DNA of 64,000 nt from Shewanella sp. KT0246 (GTDB lineage Bacteria; Pseudomonadota; Gammaproteobacteria; Enterobacterales; Shewanellaceae), in assembly GCF_019654955.1 (NCBI RefSeq), contig NZ_BPEV01000011.1:1-64000 (forward strand). The letters run 5' to 3'. The notes below the pieces were generated by a model. The model was not told the origin of the DNA. It was given only the letters and a program-made list of their open reading frames with translations, and ran no database searches. The stretch's first letter is position 1; every line of letters starts with the position of its first letter. The position numbers and the translations under genes are program-made. Below, one piece after another: positions 52,820 through 63,486 of the stretch.

Positions 52820-54439
52820 ATGGCAAAGAAAGGTTTTTTTTCGTGGTTTCGTAAAGACAAAACCAAAGAACAAGAGAACGTTACAACCGAGAACGCACAA
52901 GAGCAAATAGATACTACAAGTATAGAGCAAACCTCTGAGCAAGCGGTTGTTGAGCAACAAGTTGCCGATCATTCTTCTCAAGAAAAGGCCGCAGCCGATA
53001 AAGCTGAAGCAGAGCGTTTGGAAACCGAACGTCTTGCTGCAGAACAAAAAGCAGCAGAAGAACGTGCTGAAACAGAGCGTTTAGCTGAACAGCAGCGTAT
53101 TGAAGAGAAAAGCCGTCTTGAAAAAGAAAGACTTGAAGCAGAAAAGCTTGAAGCGGAAAGATTGGAAGCTGAGCGCGTCGAGTTAGCGCGATTAGAAGCA
53201 GAGCGTCTAGAGATGGAGCGTTTAGAGGCTGAACGCTTAGCTGCAGAAAAAGCTGAAGCACAAAAAATAGAGGCAGAACGTCTTGCTGCTGAGCAAGCAG
53301 CTCAAGAAAAAGCGGCCCAAGAAAAAATTGAAGCAGATAGATTAGCTGAACAACAACGCGTTGCTGAACAAACTCGCTTGGCAGAAGAGCAGTTAGCACA
53401 AGAAGAAGCTGAACGTGTTGAGGCAGAGGGAATAGAAGCACAGCGACTTGAAGATGAAGCAACTGCTCAAACTGAAGGCGCAGTATCAGAGCCTCAAGCT
53501 AAACCCGTTAAAGAAGGCCTATTTGCTCGCTTAAAGCGTGGTCTTAAACGTACCAGTGAAAACATTGGTAGTGGCTTTATGGGGATCTTCAGCGGTAAAA
53601 AAATCGATGATGAGTTGTTTGAAGAGCTAGAAGAACAACTATTAATTGCAGATGTTGGCGTAGAAACCACAACACGTCTGATCGACAGCCTTACTGACAG
53701 TGCGTCACGTAAACAGCTTAAAGATGCCGAAGCGCTTTATGATTTAATGCGTGATGAAATGCAGACGATTCTTGATCCTGTGGCCATTCCTTTGGTGCCT
53801 GAAAATACCGACGGCCCATTCGTTATTTTAATGGTTGGTGTCAATGGCGTAGGTAAAACGACTACCATTGGTAAATTGGCAAAACAGTATCAAAAACAAG
53901 GCAAATCTGTCATGTTAGCTGCGGGTGATACCTTCCGCGCGGCAGCTGTTGAGCAATTACAAGTATGGGGACAGCGCAATGAAATCCCTGTTGTTGCTCA
54001 ACACACTGGTGCCGATAGTGCGTCAGTATTATTTGATGCACTTCAAGCGGCTAAAGCGCGTAATGTTGACGTATTAATTGCCGATACAGCAGGGCGCTTG
54101 CAAAACAAAGGTCACTTGATGGAAGAGCTCAAGAAAGTGGTTCGTGTCATGAAAAAACTTGACCCGAATGCACCGCACGAAGTCATGCTAACCCTTGATG
54201 CGAGTACGGGGCAAAATGCCATTAGCCAAGCGCAGTTATTCCAAGAAGCGGTAGGCGTTACAGGTATCACGATTAGTAAGTTAGATGGCACGGCAAAAGG
54301 CGGGGTGATTTTCGCCATTGCAGATAAGTTTAATATCCCTATCCGCCACATCGGTGTTGGTGAGCAGATTGACGACTTACGTACCTTTAATTCAAACGAT
54401 TTTATCGAAGCATTATTTAGTCAGGATAAGGCAGAATAG
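52820..54439 (+). CDS. ftsY: Signal recognition particle receptor FtsY
   Basis: The 539-residue protein has a long acidic N-terminal A domain (to ~residue 230) made largely of [14 protein letters not shown] repeats, followed by the NG GTPase domain. The GTPase motifs are [15 protein letters not shown] (G1), [24 protein letters not shown] (G3) and TKLDG-equivalent [10 protein letters not shown] (G4/G5). It docks SRP-ribosome complexes at the membrane for co-translational insertion. It leads the ftsY-ftsE-ftsX group, with ftsE starting 6 bp after its stop. Confidence 0.96.
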   Translation: MAKKGFFSWFRKDKTKEQENVTTENAQEQIDTTSIEQTSEQAVVEQQVADHSSQEKAAADKAEAERLETERLAAEQKAAEERAETERLAEQQRIEEKSRLEKERLEAEKLEAERLEAERVELARLEAERLEMERLEAERLAAEKAEAQKIEAERLAAEQAAQEKAAQEKIEADRLAEQQRVAEQTRLAEEQLAQEEAERVEAEGIEAQRLEDEATAQTEGAVSEPQAKPVKEGLFARLKRGLKRTSENIGSGFMGIFSGKKIDDELFEELEEQLLIADVGVETTTRLIDSLTDSASRKQLKDAEALYDLMRDEMQTILDPVAIPLVPENTDGPFVILMVGVNGVGKTTTIGKLAKQYQKQGKSVMLAAGDTFRAAAVEQLQVWGQRNEIPVVAQHTGADSASVLFDALQAAKARNVDVLIADTAGRLQNKGHLMEELKKVVRVMKKLDPNAPHEVMLTLDASTGQNAISQAQLFQEAVGVTGITISKLDGTAKGGVIFAIADKFNIPIRHIGVGEQIDDLRTFNSNDFIEALFSQDKAE

Positions 54440-54445
54440 TCACAT

Positions 54446-55138
54446 ATGATCCATTTTGAGCAAGTCAGTAAGATATATCCGGGTGGCCAAAAAGCACTCT
54501 CTGAAGTGAATTTTCGTCTTCAACAAGGTGAAATGGCCTTTTTAACCGGACATTCTGGCGCAGGTAAAAGTACCTTGCTCAAATTGATCACAGTTATTGA
54601 GCGTGCTAGTGCTGGTAAGGTCTCCATTAACGGTCATGATACTGCCAAGCTTGGTAAGAAACATGTGCCGTACCTTCGCCGTAATATCGGTATGATTTTT
54701 CAAAATCATCACTTGTTAATGGATAAGAGCGTGTTCGATAATGTGGCACTACCATTAGTGATTGAAGGCTTTTCCCACGGCGAAATTCGTAAACGTGTGG
54801 CTGGCGCATTAGATATGGTTGGCCTCTACGGCAAAGAACGTCATTTACCGGTGATGTTATCTGGTGGTGAGCAACAACGTGTAGGTATCGCTCGTGCTAT
54901 CGTTAATAAACCACCTTTGTTACTAGCCGATGAGCCAACAGGTAACTTAGACCCTAAGCTATCAATGGATATTCTACGTTTATTTGAGACCTTCCATGAT
55001 GCAGGGACGAGCGTTCTTATTGCGACCCATGATTTGGGTTTAATTGCACGAATGAAATACCGCACCTTAACTTTACGCCAAGGCAAAATGCTTGGTGGTG
55101 ATGAAATCTATTCAGCTGAAACGCAGGGGCAGATTTAA
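54446..55138 (+). CDS. ftsE: Cell division ATP-binding protein FtsE
   Basis: The 230-residue ABC ATPase has Walker A GHSGAGKST, signature LSGGEQQR and Walker B LLLADEPTGNLD, and the FtsE-typical N-terminus MIHFEQVSKIYPGGQKAL. With FtsX it activates periplasmic murein hydrolases through EnvC at the division site. Its stop overlaps the ftsX start by one base (TAATG). Confidence 0.97.
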   Translation: MIHFEQVSKIYPGGQKALSEVNFRLQQGEMAFLTGHSGAGKSTLLKLITVIERASAGKVSINGHDTAKLGKKHVPYLRRNIGMIFQNHHLLMDKSVFDNVALPLVIEGFSHGEIRKRVAGALDMVGLYGKERHLPVMLSGGEQQRVGIARAIVNKPPLLLADEPTGNLDPKLSMDILRLFETFHDAGTSVLIATHDLGLIARMKYRTLTLRQGKMLGGDEIYSAETQGQI

Positions 55139-56103
55139 TGACTAAAAAAGTTAAGATTACAGCCAGCAAACTGCCTTTTACTGGACGCTTGGTGATGTTT
55201 TTTGTGCGTCATATTCAACAAGCCATGGCGAGTATTGGTGAATTATGGCGTAACCCTGTGTCATCCATTATGACCATGGCTGTCCTTGGAGTTAGCTTGA
55301 GCCTACCGGCTGCATTACAAGTGTTGGTTAAAAATGCCGAAAATATTACTCAGTCTTGGAACAACGCCGCTGAGATTTCATTATTTATTAATGAAGGTCG
55401 TAGTGAGCAATCAATACAAAGCCTGATTTCGCGGATCAATGTCTATTCCGAAGTCGATGTGGTGCATTACATCAATCGCGATCAAGCACTCGAAGAGTTC
55501 CAGCGTCTTTCAGGTTTCGGTGAAGCACTATCTTATTTAGACAGTAACCCGTTACCTGCAGTTGTGGTTGTTACACCGTTAGCGCGTCACTCAAGCCCAG
55601 AAGGTGCCAGAAAGCTACTGGAACAACTTGAGCGTGAGCCTGAAGTGAGTTTTGGCCGTTTAGATATTGAATGGTTAGAGCGTCTACAAGCTATGGTGAG
55701 ACTCATTGAGCGTACGGTGCTCGCTATTGCCGCCTTATTAGTCTTGGCTGTGGTATTGGTGATTGGTAACACGATTCGATTAGCGATTATGAACCGCCGC
55801 ACCGAAATCGAAGTGATGAAGTTAGTCGGTGCAACTGAGGCCTTTATTCAAAGGCCCTTCTTATATACCGGAATCTGGTATGGGGTGATTGGCGGCGTGC
55901 TCGCATGGATCATCATTAATATTTTAGTCTGGTATCTTGATTCTGCTTTAGCTGAACTATTGGGCTTATATGGCAGCCAACTACAAATTCAGGCATTAAG
56001 TCTTGCTGAGTTAGTTAAGTTGGTTTTACTGGCTTCTTTCTTGGGCTGGTTAGGCTCATATTTGTCGGTTAGACAGCATTTACGTGCGATTGAACCATCT
56101 TAA
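55138..56103 (+). CDS. ftsX: Permease-like cell division protein FtsX
   Basis: The 321-residue protein has four membrane helices: one at ~41-62 (PVSSIMTMAVLGVSLSLPAALQVL) before a large periplasmic loop, and three in the C-terminal half (TVLAIAALLVLAVVLVIGNTIRLAI, FLYTGIWYGVIGGVLAWIIINILVWYL and LVKLVLLASFLGWLGSYLSV). MNRRTEIEVMKLVGATEAFI is the conserved FtsX cytoplasmic segment. It works as a transmembrane signal with FtsE and is translationally coupled to it. Confidence 0.96.
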   Translation: MTKKVKITASKLPFTGRLVMFFVRHIQQAMASIGELWRNPVSSIMTMAVLGVSLSLPAALQVLVKNAENITQSWNNAAEISLFINEGRSEQSIQSLISRINVYSEVDVVHYINRDQALEEFQRLSGFGEALSYLDSNPLPAVVVVTPLARHSSPEGARKLLEQLEREPEVSFGRLDIEWLERLQAMVRLIERTVLAIAALLVLAVVLVIGNTIRLAIMNRRTEIEVMKLVGATEAFIQRPFLYTGIWYGVIGGVLAWIIINILVWYLDSALAELLGLYGSQLQIQALSLAELVKLVLLASFLGWLGSYLSVRQHLRAIEPS

Positions 56104-56201
56104 TATTACTGTCGTACAAAGTGAGTAAAATACGCTGGTAAGATTATTTTGGACTAAAAATGAACATTTGTTCACTTGCAATTGCTTTGATTTCAGCAGA
56201 G

Positions 56202-56207
56202 TATAAT
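56202..56207 (+). promoter_or_regulatory. Possible -10 element upstream of rpoH
   Basis: A perfect TATAAT lies 137 bp before the rpoH start. TTGCAA at 56176-56181 is 20 bp upstream, which is longer than ideal. Heat-shock sigma genes usually have several promoters, so this is only one candidate. Confidence 0.35.
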
Positions 56208-56343
56208 TCAGCGCTCGATTTGTGCGCAGACTTGTGTTGAACCACTGTTGACATATGTTGTCCGATAATAGATAGTTCACCACTTGACTTAAAATATTTA
56301 AGTTACATAAGTGTTAAAAACGCAGTAAATAGTAGGAGCTTTA

Positions 56344-57207
56344 ATGGCCTTTCAATCGCAATCTATGTCACTCACTGTCCCTAGGGGAAGTAGCAGCTTA
56401 GAAGCTTATATGCAATCAGTCACAGGCATCGAAATGCTTGGGGCAGAAGAAGAGCATGAGCTAGCCAAGCGCTTGCAAGAGACGGGCGACCTACAAGCTG
56501 CAAAGAAATTGATTATGTCTCACTTGCGCTTTGTTGTGCATGTGGCGAAAGGTTATTCTGGATATGGCTTGCCACAAGCAGATCTTATCCAAGAAGGTAA
56601 CATCGGCTTGATGAAAGCGGTAAAACGTTTTGATCCTGGTGTTGGCGTACGCTTAGTGTCTTTTGCTGTGCATTGGATTAAAGCTGAAATTCATGAATAT
56701 GTGCTTAAAAACTGGCGTATCGTGAAAGTTGCCACGACTAAAGCGCAACGTAAATTATTCTTCAATATTCGTAAAACTAAAAAGCGTTTGGGCTGGTTTA
56801 GCGATGAAGAAGTCGGCATGGTAGCAGAGAACCTAGGGGTGTCTAAAAAAGACGTCACCGAAATGGAGTCGCGTATGGCGGCGCAGGATCCTGCATTTGA
56901 TTTAGCCAGCGACAATGACGATGACAGCAGTGTTGATTTTGCACCAGTTCATTATTTAGAAGATCATTCATCTGATGTAGCTGTTGAAGTCGAAAACGAA
57001 AACTGGGAATCTGATTCTCAAGCACGTTTATTCTCAGCAATTAAAACATTAGACGAGCGTAGTCAGCACATTTTACGTGCGCGCTGGTTAGACGATGATA
57101 AAACCACTTTGCAAGAATTAGCATCAACTTACCAAGTGTCTGCTGAGCGTATCAGACAGCTTGAAAAAAATGCGATGAACAAGCTTAAATCTTGTATGGA
57201 AATCTAG
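56344..57207 (+). CDS. rpoH: RNA polymerase sigma-32 factor RpoH
   Basis: The 287-residue sigma-70-family protein shows region 2 ([69 protein letters not shown] with the RpoH-box-like [10 protein letters not shown]) and region 4 ([27 protein letters not shown]). It directs heat-shock gene transcription. GTAGGAGCTTTA gives a good ribosome site. It lies 240 bp after ftsX with its own upstream region, and a terminator follows. Translational control by mRNA structure, known in E. coli, cannot be confirmed by eye. Confidence 0.97.
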   Translation: MAFQSQSMSLTVPRGSSSLEAYMQSVTGIEMLGAEEEHELAKRLQETGDLQAAKKLIMSHLRFVVHVAKGYSGYGLPQADLIQEGNIGLMKAVKRFDPGVGVRLVSFAVHWIKAEIHEYVLKNWRIVKVATTKAQRKLFFNIRKTKKRLGWFSDEEVGMVAENLGVSKKDVTEMESRMAAQDPAFDLASDNDDDSSVDFAPVHYLEDHSSDVAVEVENENWESDSQARLFSAIKTLDERSQHILRARWLDDDKTTLQELASTYQVSAERIRQLEKNAMNKLKSCMEI

Positions 57208-57240
57208 TTTCCTGCGTTTCAAATGAAACGACATCATTAA

Positions 57241-57264
57241 AACCTGCTACGGCAGGTTTTTTTA
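57241..57264 (+). terminator. Terminator of rpoH
   Basis: AACCTGC-TACG-GCAGGTT (57241-57258) is followed by a T run. Confidence 0.92.
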
Positions 57265-57384
57265 TGGCTAAAATTTATCTTCATGCGTGATAGCTGGTTG
57301 GCTTTTGCGGGTGTCATTGAGCAGGCTGTTTCAATGAAATTACTCGAATTGAAAGCTAGTTTAAGTAGCAATGGCCTAAACAGA

Positions 57385-58893
57385 TTACTTTGTAACAGCT
57401 GCAATGATCGCTTTGCGAGGGACTTTAAGGCTGGTAGTGACTACATCATTTGGCCAAGGGTAATATTGACGAGGTCGTTTAAAACGAGCAATCTGATTAA
57501 GCACATGCTGCTCTAATGAATCACGTATTGCTGGTGATAATATTTGCTCTGGTTGAGTAAACTGAATAATAGCCGCAGGCAATAAACTAAATTTGGCATC
57601 TTCCTGCGCAAATACAATAGCATTGTCGATCTGAGGATGAGATTTTAGCGCTGCTTCAATCTCTTCTGGGTGGATGTTCTCGCCACCACAAATAAACATA
57701 TTATCAGCGCGGCCAAGCAGTTTTAGGTTGCCATTAGCATCAAGCTCACCTAAATCTTGGGTATTAAACCAGCCTTGTGCATCTGTTGGTTTTGATAGCG
57801 ATAATGGTTTATTCGATTCCGAGCTTTCGCCACTTGAGTCACTGGTTAAATAGCCTAAAAATAAGCATTCACCTTTAACCCAAATCGTACCATCTCGAAT
57901 TTCTAATTGCCTATTGGCTAATGGCTTACCCAAATGTCCTTGAGGGTTAATCAAAGCAGTGGTTATTTGCGAACTCATCTCAGACATACCGTAACTGCAA
58001 TAAGCATTAATATGCCTGTCAGCGAGCGCTGAGACTAAATGAGGCTCAATGGTTCCGCCACCTAAAAGCAGTGCCTCTACATTATCTAAGGCTTGCGGGT
58101 GCAGGGCTAAAATTTGGCTTAATTGCGCAGCAACTAACGACACATGGCTGATTTTAGCCGTGGTTATTTGTTGCCATAAAGCTTGTTCAGTACTTAATAC
58201 CACACAGGCGCCAGCAAGGGTGCAACGATTCACTATGGCTAAGCCGCCAATATGGAACAACGGAAGGGACAATAACCAGCTGTTATTTTCTTTAAGTCCA
58301 ATATTTTTAGCAGATCCAACAGCACTTGCAATGTGGTTGGCTAGACAATGCACCACGCCTTTAGGAGCGCCGCTAGAGCCTGAAGTGAGAATGATATTCA
58401 GAGGCCGATGCTTATCAATATTTGGCGGATTGACAGGTTTGTGACTTAAAACTATATCATTCAGCTCAAGACTAACGGGTGAAGCAGTCGTTAACTTAAC
58501 CTCTAACTCAGTCGTATTGTTGTTACTGTAAGTCTTTAATAATGATGATTCAGACCAATAAAAGTCGACCTTAAAGCGCTGACATAACTGAGTGATTTGT
58601 GCCGTTGGGAAACGTGATGATATGGGTAAAAATATTGCCCCTAAATCTACGCAAGCCCAATAGAGGCAAATCATTTCTAGGTTATTACGGCTGATACATG
58701 CGATGCGGCTATTTGGACCTACGCCTTGGGTTTGTATTGACTCAACCAAGTTGGTGACTATGATACTCAGCTGCGAATAACTGATTGCCCCGTTTTGATT
58801 CAGACCAATGTAATTAGCACTACTTTCAGTAAGCTTTATTGCTATTGCATTGGGTGTATTTAGGGCTGTTTGGTGTAGTGGAGAAATCATCAC
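57385..58893 (-). CDS. menE: o-Succinylbenzoate-CoA ligase MenE
   Basis: The 502-residue protein belongs to the acyl-adenylate-forming family. Its P-loop is NIILTSGSSGAPKGVVH, then YCSYGMSEMSSQ, the WFNTQDLGELDANGNLKLLGRADNMFICGGENIHPEEIE core and a late catalytic Lys region (LKVPRKAII). It activates o-succinylbenzoate with CoA in menaquinone synthesis. It follows menC by 9 bp and is the last gene of the menD-H-C-E operon. Confidence 0.93.
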   Translation of the reverse strand: MMISPLHQTALNTPNAIAIKLTESSANYIGLNQNGAISYSQLSIIVTNLVESIQTQGVGPNSRIACISRNNLEMICLYWACVDLGAIFLPISSRFPTAQITQLCQRFKVDFYWSESSLLKTYSNNNTTELEVKLTTASPVSLELNDIVLSHKPVNPPNIDKHRPLNIILTSGSSGAPKGVVHCLANHIASAVGSAKNIGLKENNSWLLSLPLFHIGGLAIVNRCTLAGACVVLSTEQALWQQITTAKISHVSLVAAQLSQILALHPQALDNVEALLLGGGTIEPHLVSALADRHINAYCSYGMSEMSSQITTALINPQGHLGKPLANRQLEIRDGTIWVKGECLFLGYLTSDSSGESSESNKPLSLSKPTDAQGWFNTQDLGELDANGNLKLLGRADNMFICGGENIHPEEIEAALKSHPQIDNAIVFAQEDAKFSLLPAAIIQFTQPEQILSPAIRDSLEQHVLNQIARFKRPRQYYPWPNDVVTTSLKVPRKAIIAAVTK

Positions 58894-58902
58894 AAAACCT
58901 TG

Positions 58903-60057
58903 TTAATCGGATTGAGTATCGTGCTTATTCGTACAATTATAGCGATTGATAAGCTGGCTCACCTTTGAGTTTACTTGATTGTTTTCGAGGATTAACTGCT
59001 CGGAAAAGCTAGCTAAGGTGTCTAAGCCAGGGATTTCATCAGGGGTTAAAATCGCCGCTAGCGTCGCTAAATCATTAATGCCTAAATTGGCTTCTAAGCT
59101 GGAGCTTAAAATACAGCGAACACCATACTCTGTTGCAGTTTCAATTAATTGAGTTAACTTGTCGATGCTACCAATAATCATCGGTTTAATGACGAGCGCA
59201 GCTAAACCATCAAGCATGGTAAATTGATAGTTGGTATCGTTTAAGGTTTCGTCCAGCGCAAAAGGGACTTTGAGTGCTTGGTAAACCAATTGGCTTTCTT
59301 TTAGCGTTTTACATGGCTCTTCAATATATTCGATGCTGGCTTTAGGCAAACAAGCCAGAAACTCAATGGCTTGCTCAGCGCTAAAACCTTGATTGGCATC
59401 TAGGCGTAATTTGAGCTTCGGGTTTATCGATAATATCTGATGAATAAACTGAATTTCTTGCTCAATGCTTGCTTGAGCCACTTTAACTTTTATCGCATAA
59501 GTACGTTTGGGTAGTGCTTGTACTTTTGCGGTCAGCTCATCGTCTGTCATAGTTGGTTGATAATAAAATAAACTTATTTTTCGATCGTCAACATGTACAT
59601 ATTGAAATGAAGGAGCAAACTTAAGCGCGAGTAAACTGAGCCCGAACGCTGCTGAAGGTAAGCTGATTTTATTGGCAACTAAGTTGAGTTCTGTTAGCGG
59701 TTTACTAATTAGCCTAGGTAGTTGTTGCTCTAATTCATTAGTAACCTGCTCAAGTGTCTCTAAGCTAAAACCTGTTAATGGTTTAGCGTCAATATCGAGT
59801 CCTGACAATGGGCTAATTTCTACTTCATTGCTTACACCTGAATCTAACTTAGCACTGAGCAGGAGGCCAAATCGTTGATCTATTCGCTGAGTTGCCACTG
59901 GTAATCTTGGTGACAGGGCGATGTTATAACGATGCAGTGTAAGCTCACTGATGATGGCAGCTTGAGTCTGTGTTGTACTTGACGAATCTATATTAGCTCG
60001 TGAATTATCGCCTAGATTAGATTCAATCTCGTCAGAGGAATGGTCATCAGTGTGCAT
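58903..60057 (-). CDS. menC: o-Succinylbenzoate synthase MenC
   Basis: The 384-residue protein is of the enolase superfamily. The catalytic set is visible: Lys in YAIKVKVAQ, then LRLDANQGF (metal Asp), SIEYIEEP (metal Glu), ALDETLND (metal Asp region) and AALVIKPMIIGS (catalytic Lys). The first ~30 residues are a Ser/Asp/Asn-rich extension of doubtful conservation, so a downstream start is possible. It dehydrates SHCHC to o-succinylbenzoate. It follows menH by 54 bp. Confidence 0.92.
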   Translation of the reverse strand: MHTDDHSSDEIESNLGDNSRANIDSSSTTQTQAAIISELTLHRYNIALSPRLPVATQRIDQRFGLLLSAKLDSGVSNEVEISPLSGLDIDAKPLTGFSLETLEQVTNELEQQLPRLISKPLTELNLVANKISLPSAAFGLSLLALKFAPSFQYVHVDDRKISLFYYQPTMTDDELTAKVQALPKRTYAIKVKVAQASIEQEIQFIHQILSINPKLKLRLDANQGFSAEQAIEFLACLPKASIEYIEEPCKTLKESQLVYQALKVPFALDETLNDTNYQFTMLDGLAALVIKPMIIGSIDKLTQLIETATEYGVRCILSSSLEANLGINDLATLAAILTPDEIPGLDTLASFSEQLILENNQVNSKVSQLINRYNCTNKHDTQSD

Positions 60058-60111
60058 GAAGCGTACGTCCTTTTAAATCAGGTACTGACAGCTTAATGTT
60101 TGCCAGAATTT

Positions 60112-60882
60112 TTAAGGGTAAAGCAGCTGAATTATCCTTGCTGCAAACATCTGTGGCTGAGCCTTATGGGTGTTATGGCCGCAGTTAGGAATAGCAATAA
60201 CCGATAAATCGATTTTTTGCTGCCACTTTTCCGCAAGCTTTGAAAACTTATTATCTTGCTCGCCCACCAAGAGGTATGTCGGGCAGTGTAATTGTTTCAG
60301 TACTTTTTGGCCATTATCTTGTAAGCCAAGCGAAGTACTCTGAAAACAATGCAGTAAGGCTTGAGGGTTATTTCTACTGCGAATACTGATGAGTTCCTCA
60401 CGTGTATTAGTCTCTAAATCTGCGAATACTGGTTGTTTATACCACTCGGATAAGAACAAACTTATTGGCATGTTATTAAGCTTGTCCGCCCATTTTTGAT
60501 CGTGCTTGAGGCGCGCTTGTTTATCGCGAGTCGAACATAAACCTAAATGTGCCGACTCCAGCATTAAACTTAATAATGCTTGAGGGTGATATTTGGCAAT
60601 GTGCAGGGCAACTCGGCCACCTAGTGAGTACCCCAACAGGTGAAATTGCGGATAGCCTAAATTAATCACTTTCTCGGTAATGGTATTGGCTAGCGCTTCA
60701 AACCCCGGTGTTGGCAGTAGCTGCTCGTTTTCGCCATGGCCGGGTAAATCGATACAAATACAATGAAAATACTGGCTTAAAACAGGCAAGCTTGCCTGCC
60801 AATCTTCTTTAGATCCTAAAAAACCATGTAATAAAACCAGTGCAGGTAAAGCGGTGTCACCGTAACGTTTAATGGTTGGCAT
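60112..60882 (-). CDS. menH: SHCHC synthase MenH (alpha/beta hydrolase)
   Basis: The start chosen is the ATG at 60882 ([15 protein letters not shown]), overlapping the menD stop by one base (TAATG); an in-frame ATG at 60900 would add 6 residues. The ~256-residue hydrolase has LLHGFLGSKEDW, CIDLPGHGEN, nucleophile elbow LGYSLGGRVAL, and a late His (PNCGHNTHKAQP). It forms SHCHC from the MenD product. Gene order menD-menH-menC-menE is that of E. coli without menB. Confidence 0.92.
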   Translation of the reverse strand: MPTIKRYGDTALPALVLLHGFLGSKEDWQASLPVLSQYFHCICIDLPGHGENEQLLPTPGFEALANTITEKVINLGYPQFHLLGYSLGGRVALHIAKYHPQALLSLMLESAHLGLCSTRDKQARLKHDQKWADKLNNMPISLFLSEWYKQPVFADLETNTREELISIRSRNNPQALLHCFQSTSLGLQDNGQKVLKQLHCPTYLLVGEQDNKFSKLAEKWQQKIDLSVIAIPNCGHNTHKAQPQMFAARIIQLLYP

Positions 60883-62612
60883 TAGTGTTGTTTCACCCAT
60901 TGTGCAATGAGCTTTATTTGATCGCTTGCTTGATTTGGACTGACATTCACTTCAATCACTGAAGTACCTGTGTAGGCCATTGCATCAGCATAAGCTTCAT
61001 TAAAGCTGGTTAAATCGTCCACTTGGTTATACGGCAAGCCAAACATGGCAGCTGCATAGCCAAACTCCAGTCCGTGACTCAAGCGGTAATACTCATCTCT
61101 TACTGCTTCATTAGGCACAGGTAATAAATTGAAAATATTGCCGCCATCATTATTTAAAATAACAATCACTAACGGATTGTTAATGTGCTTAGTGATGGCT
61201 AACGAGTTAAGGTCATGCAAGCTTGATATATCACCAATGAGTAGGGTGCTTGGCTGTTTGGTCGCCAATGCCATACCACTAGCTGTAGCTATTAAGCCAT
61301 CGATGCCTGAAGCGCCGCGATTGGTATAGATATTTGGTGTATCGCAGGTAATTGGCGAGTACATATCGTATAAACGAACAGGCAAACTATTACCGATAAA
61401 CCATTGATGATTCGACGTTTGAACTTTGGCGATTTGGCGCACCACTTGAGGCTCACCAAAACTGCTTTGATCTATGTGTTGGGTGAGCAAAGCTTCGAGT
61501 TGTTGGTTCATTTCAATTAATGGCAAAGCCCAATGAGCTGAAGACGAACGAGGCCATGATGCACTGCATAATTCAGTAACACTGGCTTGCCAAATACGCT
61601 TTGATTGATGATTCGGGTCGAGGCGTTGTTGCGTTGGCAGTATTTGCCAGTAACTGTGCCATTGCTGCTGGGCAATAAAGCTAATCAGCCTTTTTGAGAT
61701 AAATCGCCCACCAAAGACTAATACTCTGTCGGCTTGTTCAACAAATTTAGCTGCTTTTGGGTTTAGCATTAATTGGTCAATATGGCCGATAACACTTGGG
61801 TGTTGTCTTAACTGCGATTGAGCATCAACCACTATAGGCCAGCCAAGCTTCTGCGCTAATTCAATAATCTGTTGCGGTTTATCTTGTGGCGATAAGGTGC
61901 CGACGACAATTATTCCTTTACCATGGACGAAACGCATCATGGTGTCTTCACTTGGCACGTTACAGGCTGAGACTTGGCCATAATCAGTATAAGGGTAACT
62001 ATGCGTTAGCCAATCAGCGATGGGAGTGACATAACCTGATAAAGCTGATTTAGCCAGTTGAGCTAAGGTTTCTAATTCTGTTGGGTATAAGGGTTCGCGA
62101 TACATGCAGTTAAAATGTACCGGTTGAGTTTGGTTGGCGACAACTTCATCAATAGTTGTTAGCAAAGTATTGGGGCTAATGGCCAAGTCTGGTGTCGGCA
62201 GGTTTACTTGCTTAGCATAGTCGGCAAAAATTGCCGGTTGAATAATGGCTTGGTTTGCGCCGCAGCCAATGAGCTCGGGAGGGCGATCGCCGCTTAGTAC
62301 AATTAAAGGGACTTGGGTCAGCCAAGCTTCAACGATGGCAGGGTAAAGGTTCGCAACCGCGGTTCCTGAAGTGGTGACAATAGCAACGGGACTATTGCTG
62401 GCTTTTGCTAACCCCAAGGCCATAAAGCCTAATCCACGCTCATCAAAGTGCAGATGACGTTCAAGTTTATCCTGAGCTGCAGCAGCTAACGTGAGCGGGG
62501 TTGAGCGTGACCCTGGTGCCATACAAACGTGTTTCACACCAAGACGGGCAAGCTCTTCAAGGATTAAGGCACCCCAAAGTAAATTGATGTCAGAAGTTGG
62601 CTGTGTTTGCAT
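60882..62612 (-). CDS. menD: SEPHCHC synthase MenD
   Basis: The 576-residue thiamin-diphosphate enzyme has the MenD N-terminal signature [18 protein letters not shown] and [17 protein letters not shown]. Its ThDP/Mg site [15 protein letters not shown]...[17 protein letters not shown] is in the C-terminal domain. It catalyses the first committed step of the classical menaquinone pathway, joining isochorismate and 2-oxoglutarate. It is the first gene of the leftward men operon; menF and menB/A are not in the window. Confidence 0.96.
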   Translation of the reverse strand: MQTQPTSDINLLWGALILEELARLGVKHVCMAPGSRSTPLTLAAAAQDKLERHLHFDERGLGFMALGLAKASNSPVAIVTTSGTAVANLYPAIVEAWLTQVPLIVLSGDRPPELIGCGANQAIIQPAIFADYAKQVNLPTPDLAISPNTLLTTIDEVVANQTQPVHFNCMYREPLYPTELETLAQLAKSALSGYVTPIADWLTHSYPYTDYGQVSACNVPSEDTMMRFVHGKGIIVVGTLSPQDKPQQIIELAQKLGWPIVVDAQSQLRQHPSVIGHIDQLMLNPKAAKFVEQADRVLVFGGRFISKRLISFIAQQQWHSYWQILPTQQRLDPNHQSKRIWQASVTELCSASWPRSSSAHWALPLIEMNQQLEALLTQHIDQSSFGEPQVVRQIAKVQTSNHQWFIGNSLPVRLYDMYSPITCDTPNIYTNRGASGIDGLIATASGMALATKQPSTLLIGDISSLHDLNSLAITKHINNPLVIVILNNDGGNIFNLLPVPNEAVRDEYYRLSHGLEFGYAAAMFGLPYNQVDDLTSFNEAYADAMAYTGTSVIEVNVSPNQASDQIKLIAQWVKQH

Positions 62613-62764
62613 AGTCTTAAATACCCAATTGTAAATTGATGTTGAAACTGAATCGTATAAACCACGTAGAGTAGGCTCAAATTGAGCTGGAAACTACATC
62701 TTATCTTAGCCGTATTTCAGTATATATATGGCTATTTTCATTATAATTAATTTGAAAATGTGCG

Positions 62765-63193
62765 TTACGCTTGATTGTTAATCCATTCGCTCATGACCAC
62801 GTGGGTTTTAATTTTGATGATGTCTGCTTGCGCATCAATAAATTCACGAATTTCGTGGAGTCGTTTCATCGAAGCTGCATTAACGTAAACCAGTAAATCC
62901 ATTTCACCGGTAATGCCTTGGCAAGTTATTACCTCAGGAATTGCATGAAATACATGTACGACATCGGCACAATTTGCCCGTTCATGTTGAATTTCAAAGT
63001 AGGCTGACACGCCTTCTTTTTGCGACTCACTTAATAGTACTTGGTAGCCACGAATTATCCCTGAATGTTCCAGCTTTTTAATCCGCTCGGTCACAGCGCT
63101 ACGCGATAAGCTGACGGTATCAGCGATGTGAGAAATACTTTGGCGAGCATTGGCTCTTAATGCATTAATAATGAGTTGATCAAATTTATCCAT
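62765..63193 (-). CDS. Lrp/AsnC family transcriptional regulator
   Basis: The 142-residue protein has an N-terminal HTH (KFDQLIINALRANARQSISHIADTVSLSRSAVTERIKKLEHSGIIRGY) and a C-terminal RAM/AsnC effector domain (VITCQGITGEMDLLVYVNAASMKRLHEIREFI). Such regulators sense amino acids. It diverges from a YjeH-like amino acid exporter gene across 293 bp, which makes that gene the likely target. Confidence 0.93.
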   Translation of the reverse strand: MDKFDQLIINALRANARQSISHIADTVSLSRSAVTERIKKLEHSGIIRGYQVLLSESQKEGVSAYFEIQHERANCADVVHVFHAIPEVITCQGITGEMDLLVYVNAASMKRLHEIREFIDAQADIIKIKTHVVMSEWINNQA

Positions 63194-63486
63194 GCTACTT
63201 CCTCATCGTTTGTTTAAGACTCATTGCAGATTACTGAGAATTAATTATTTTGGTACTGAATTTTAATCTTTAAATACTGAAGGGTATGCCAACATTTAGA
63301 TGATTAATCATCAATACTACAAGCTGTCTTTTTATCTATTGCCATTATACTGCCAACATATAGTCGGTTATTTTGGCTAATGACGTCATAATGTCGGTTT
63401 TATAGGTAAACTTGCGGGGCATTAACGGCAGTTTGTTTATCAAATTCACTTTATAATTCTTTCAAACTTCACCATAGAATAAGCCA
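63194..63486. other. Divergent promoter region between the Lrp-type regulator and exporter genes
   Basis: No ORF is seen. The region is AT-rich and should contain the promoters of both genes. No clear inverted repeat stands out to my eye. Confidence 0.4.

Noticed and set aside
52914-53462. 182-codon antisense frame over the FtsY A domain
   Set aside because: It is the mirror of the repetitive Glu/Ala/Arg/Leu codons and has no start context; FtsY is clearly the real gene.
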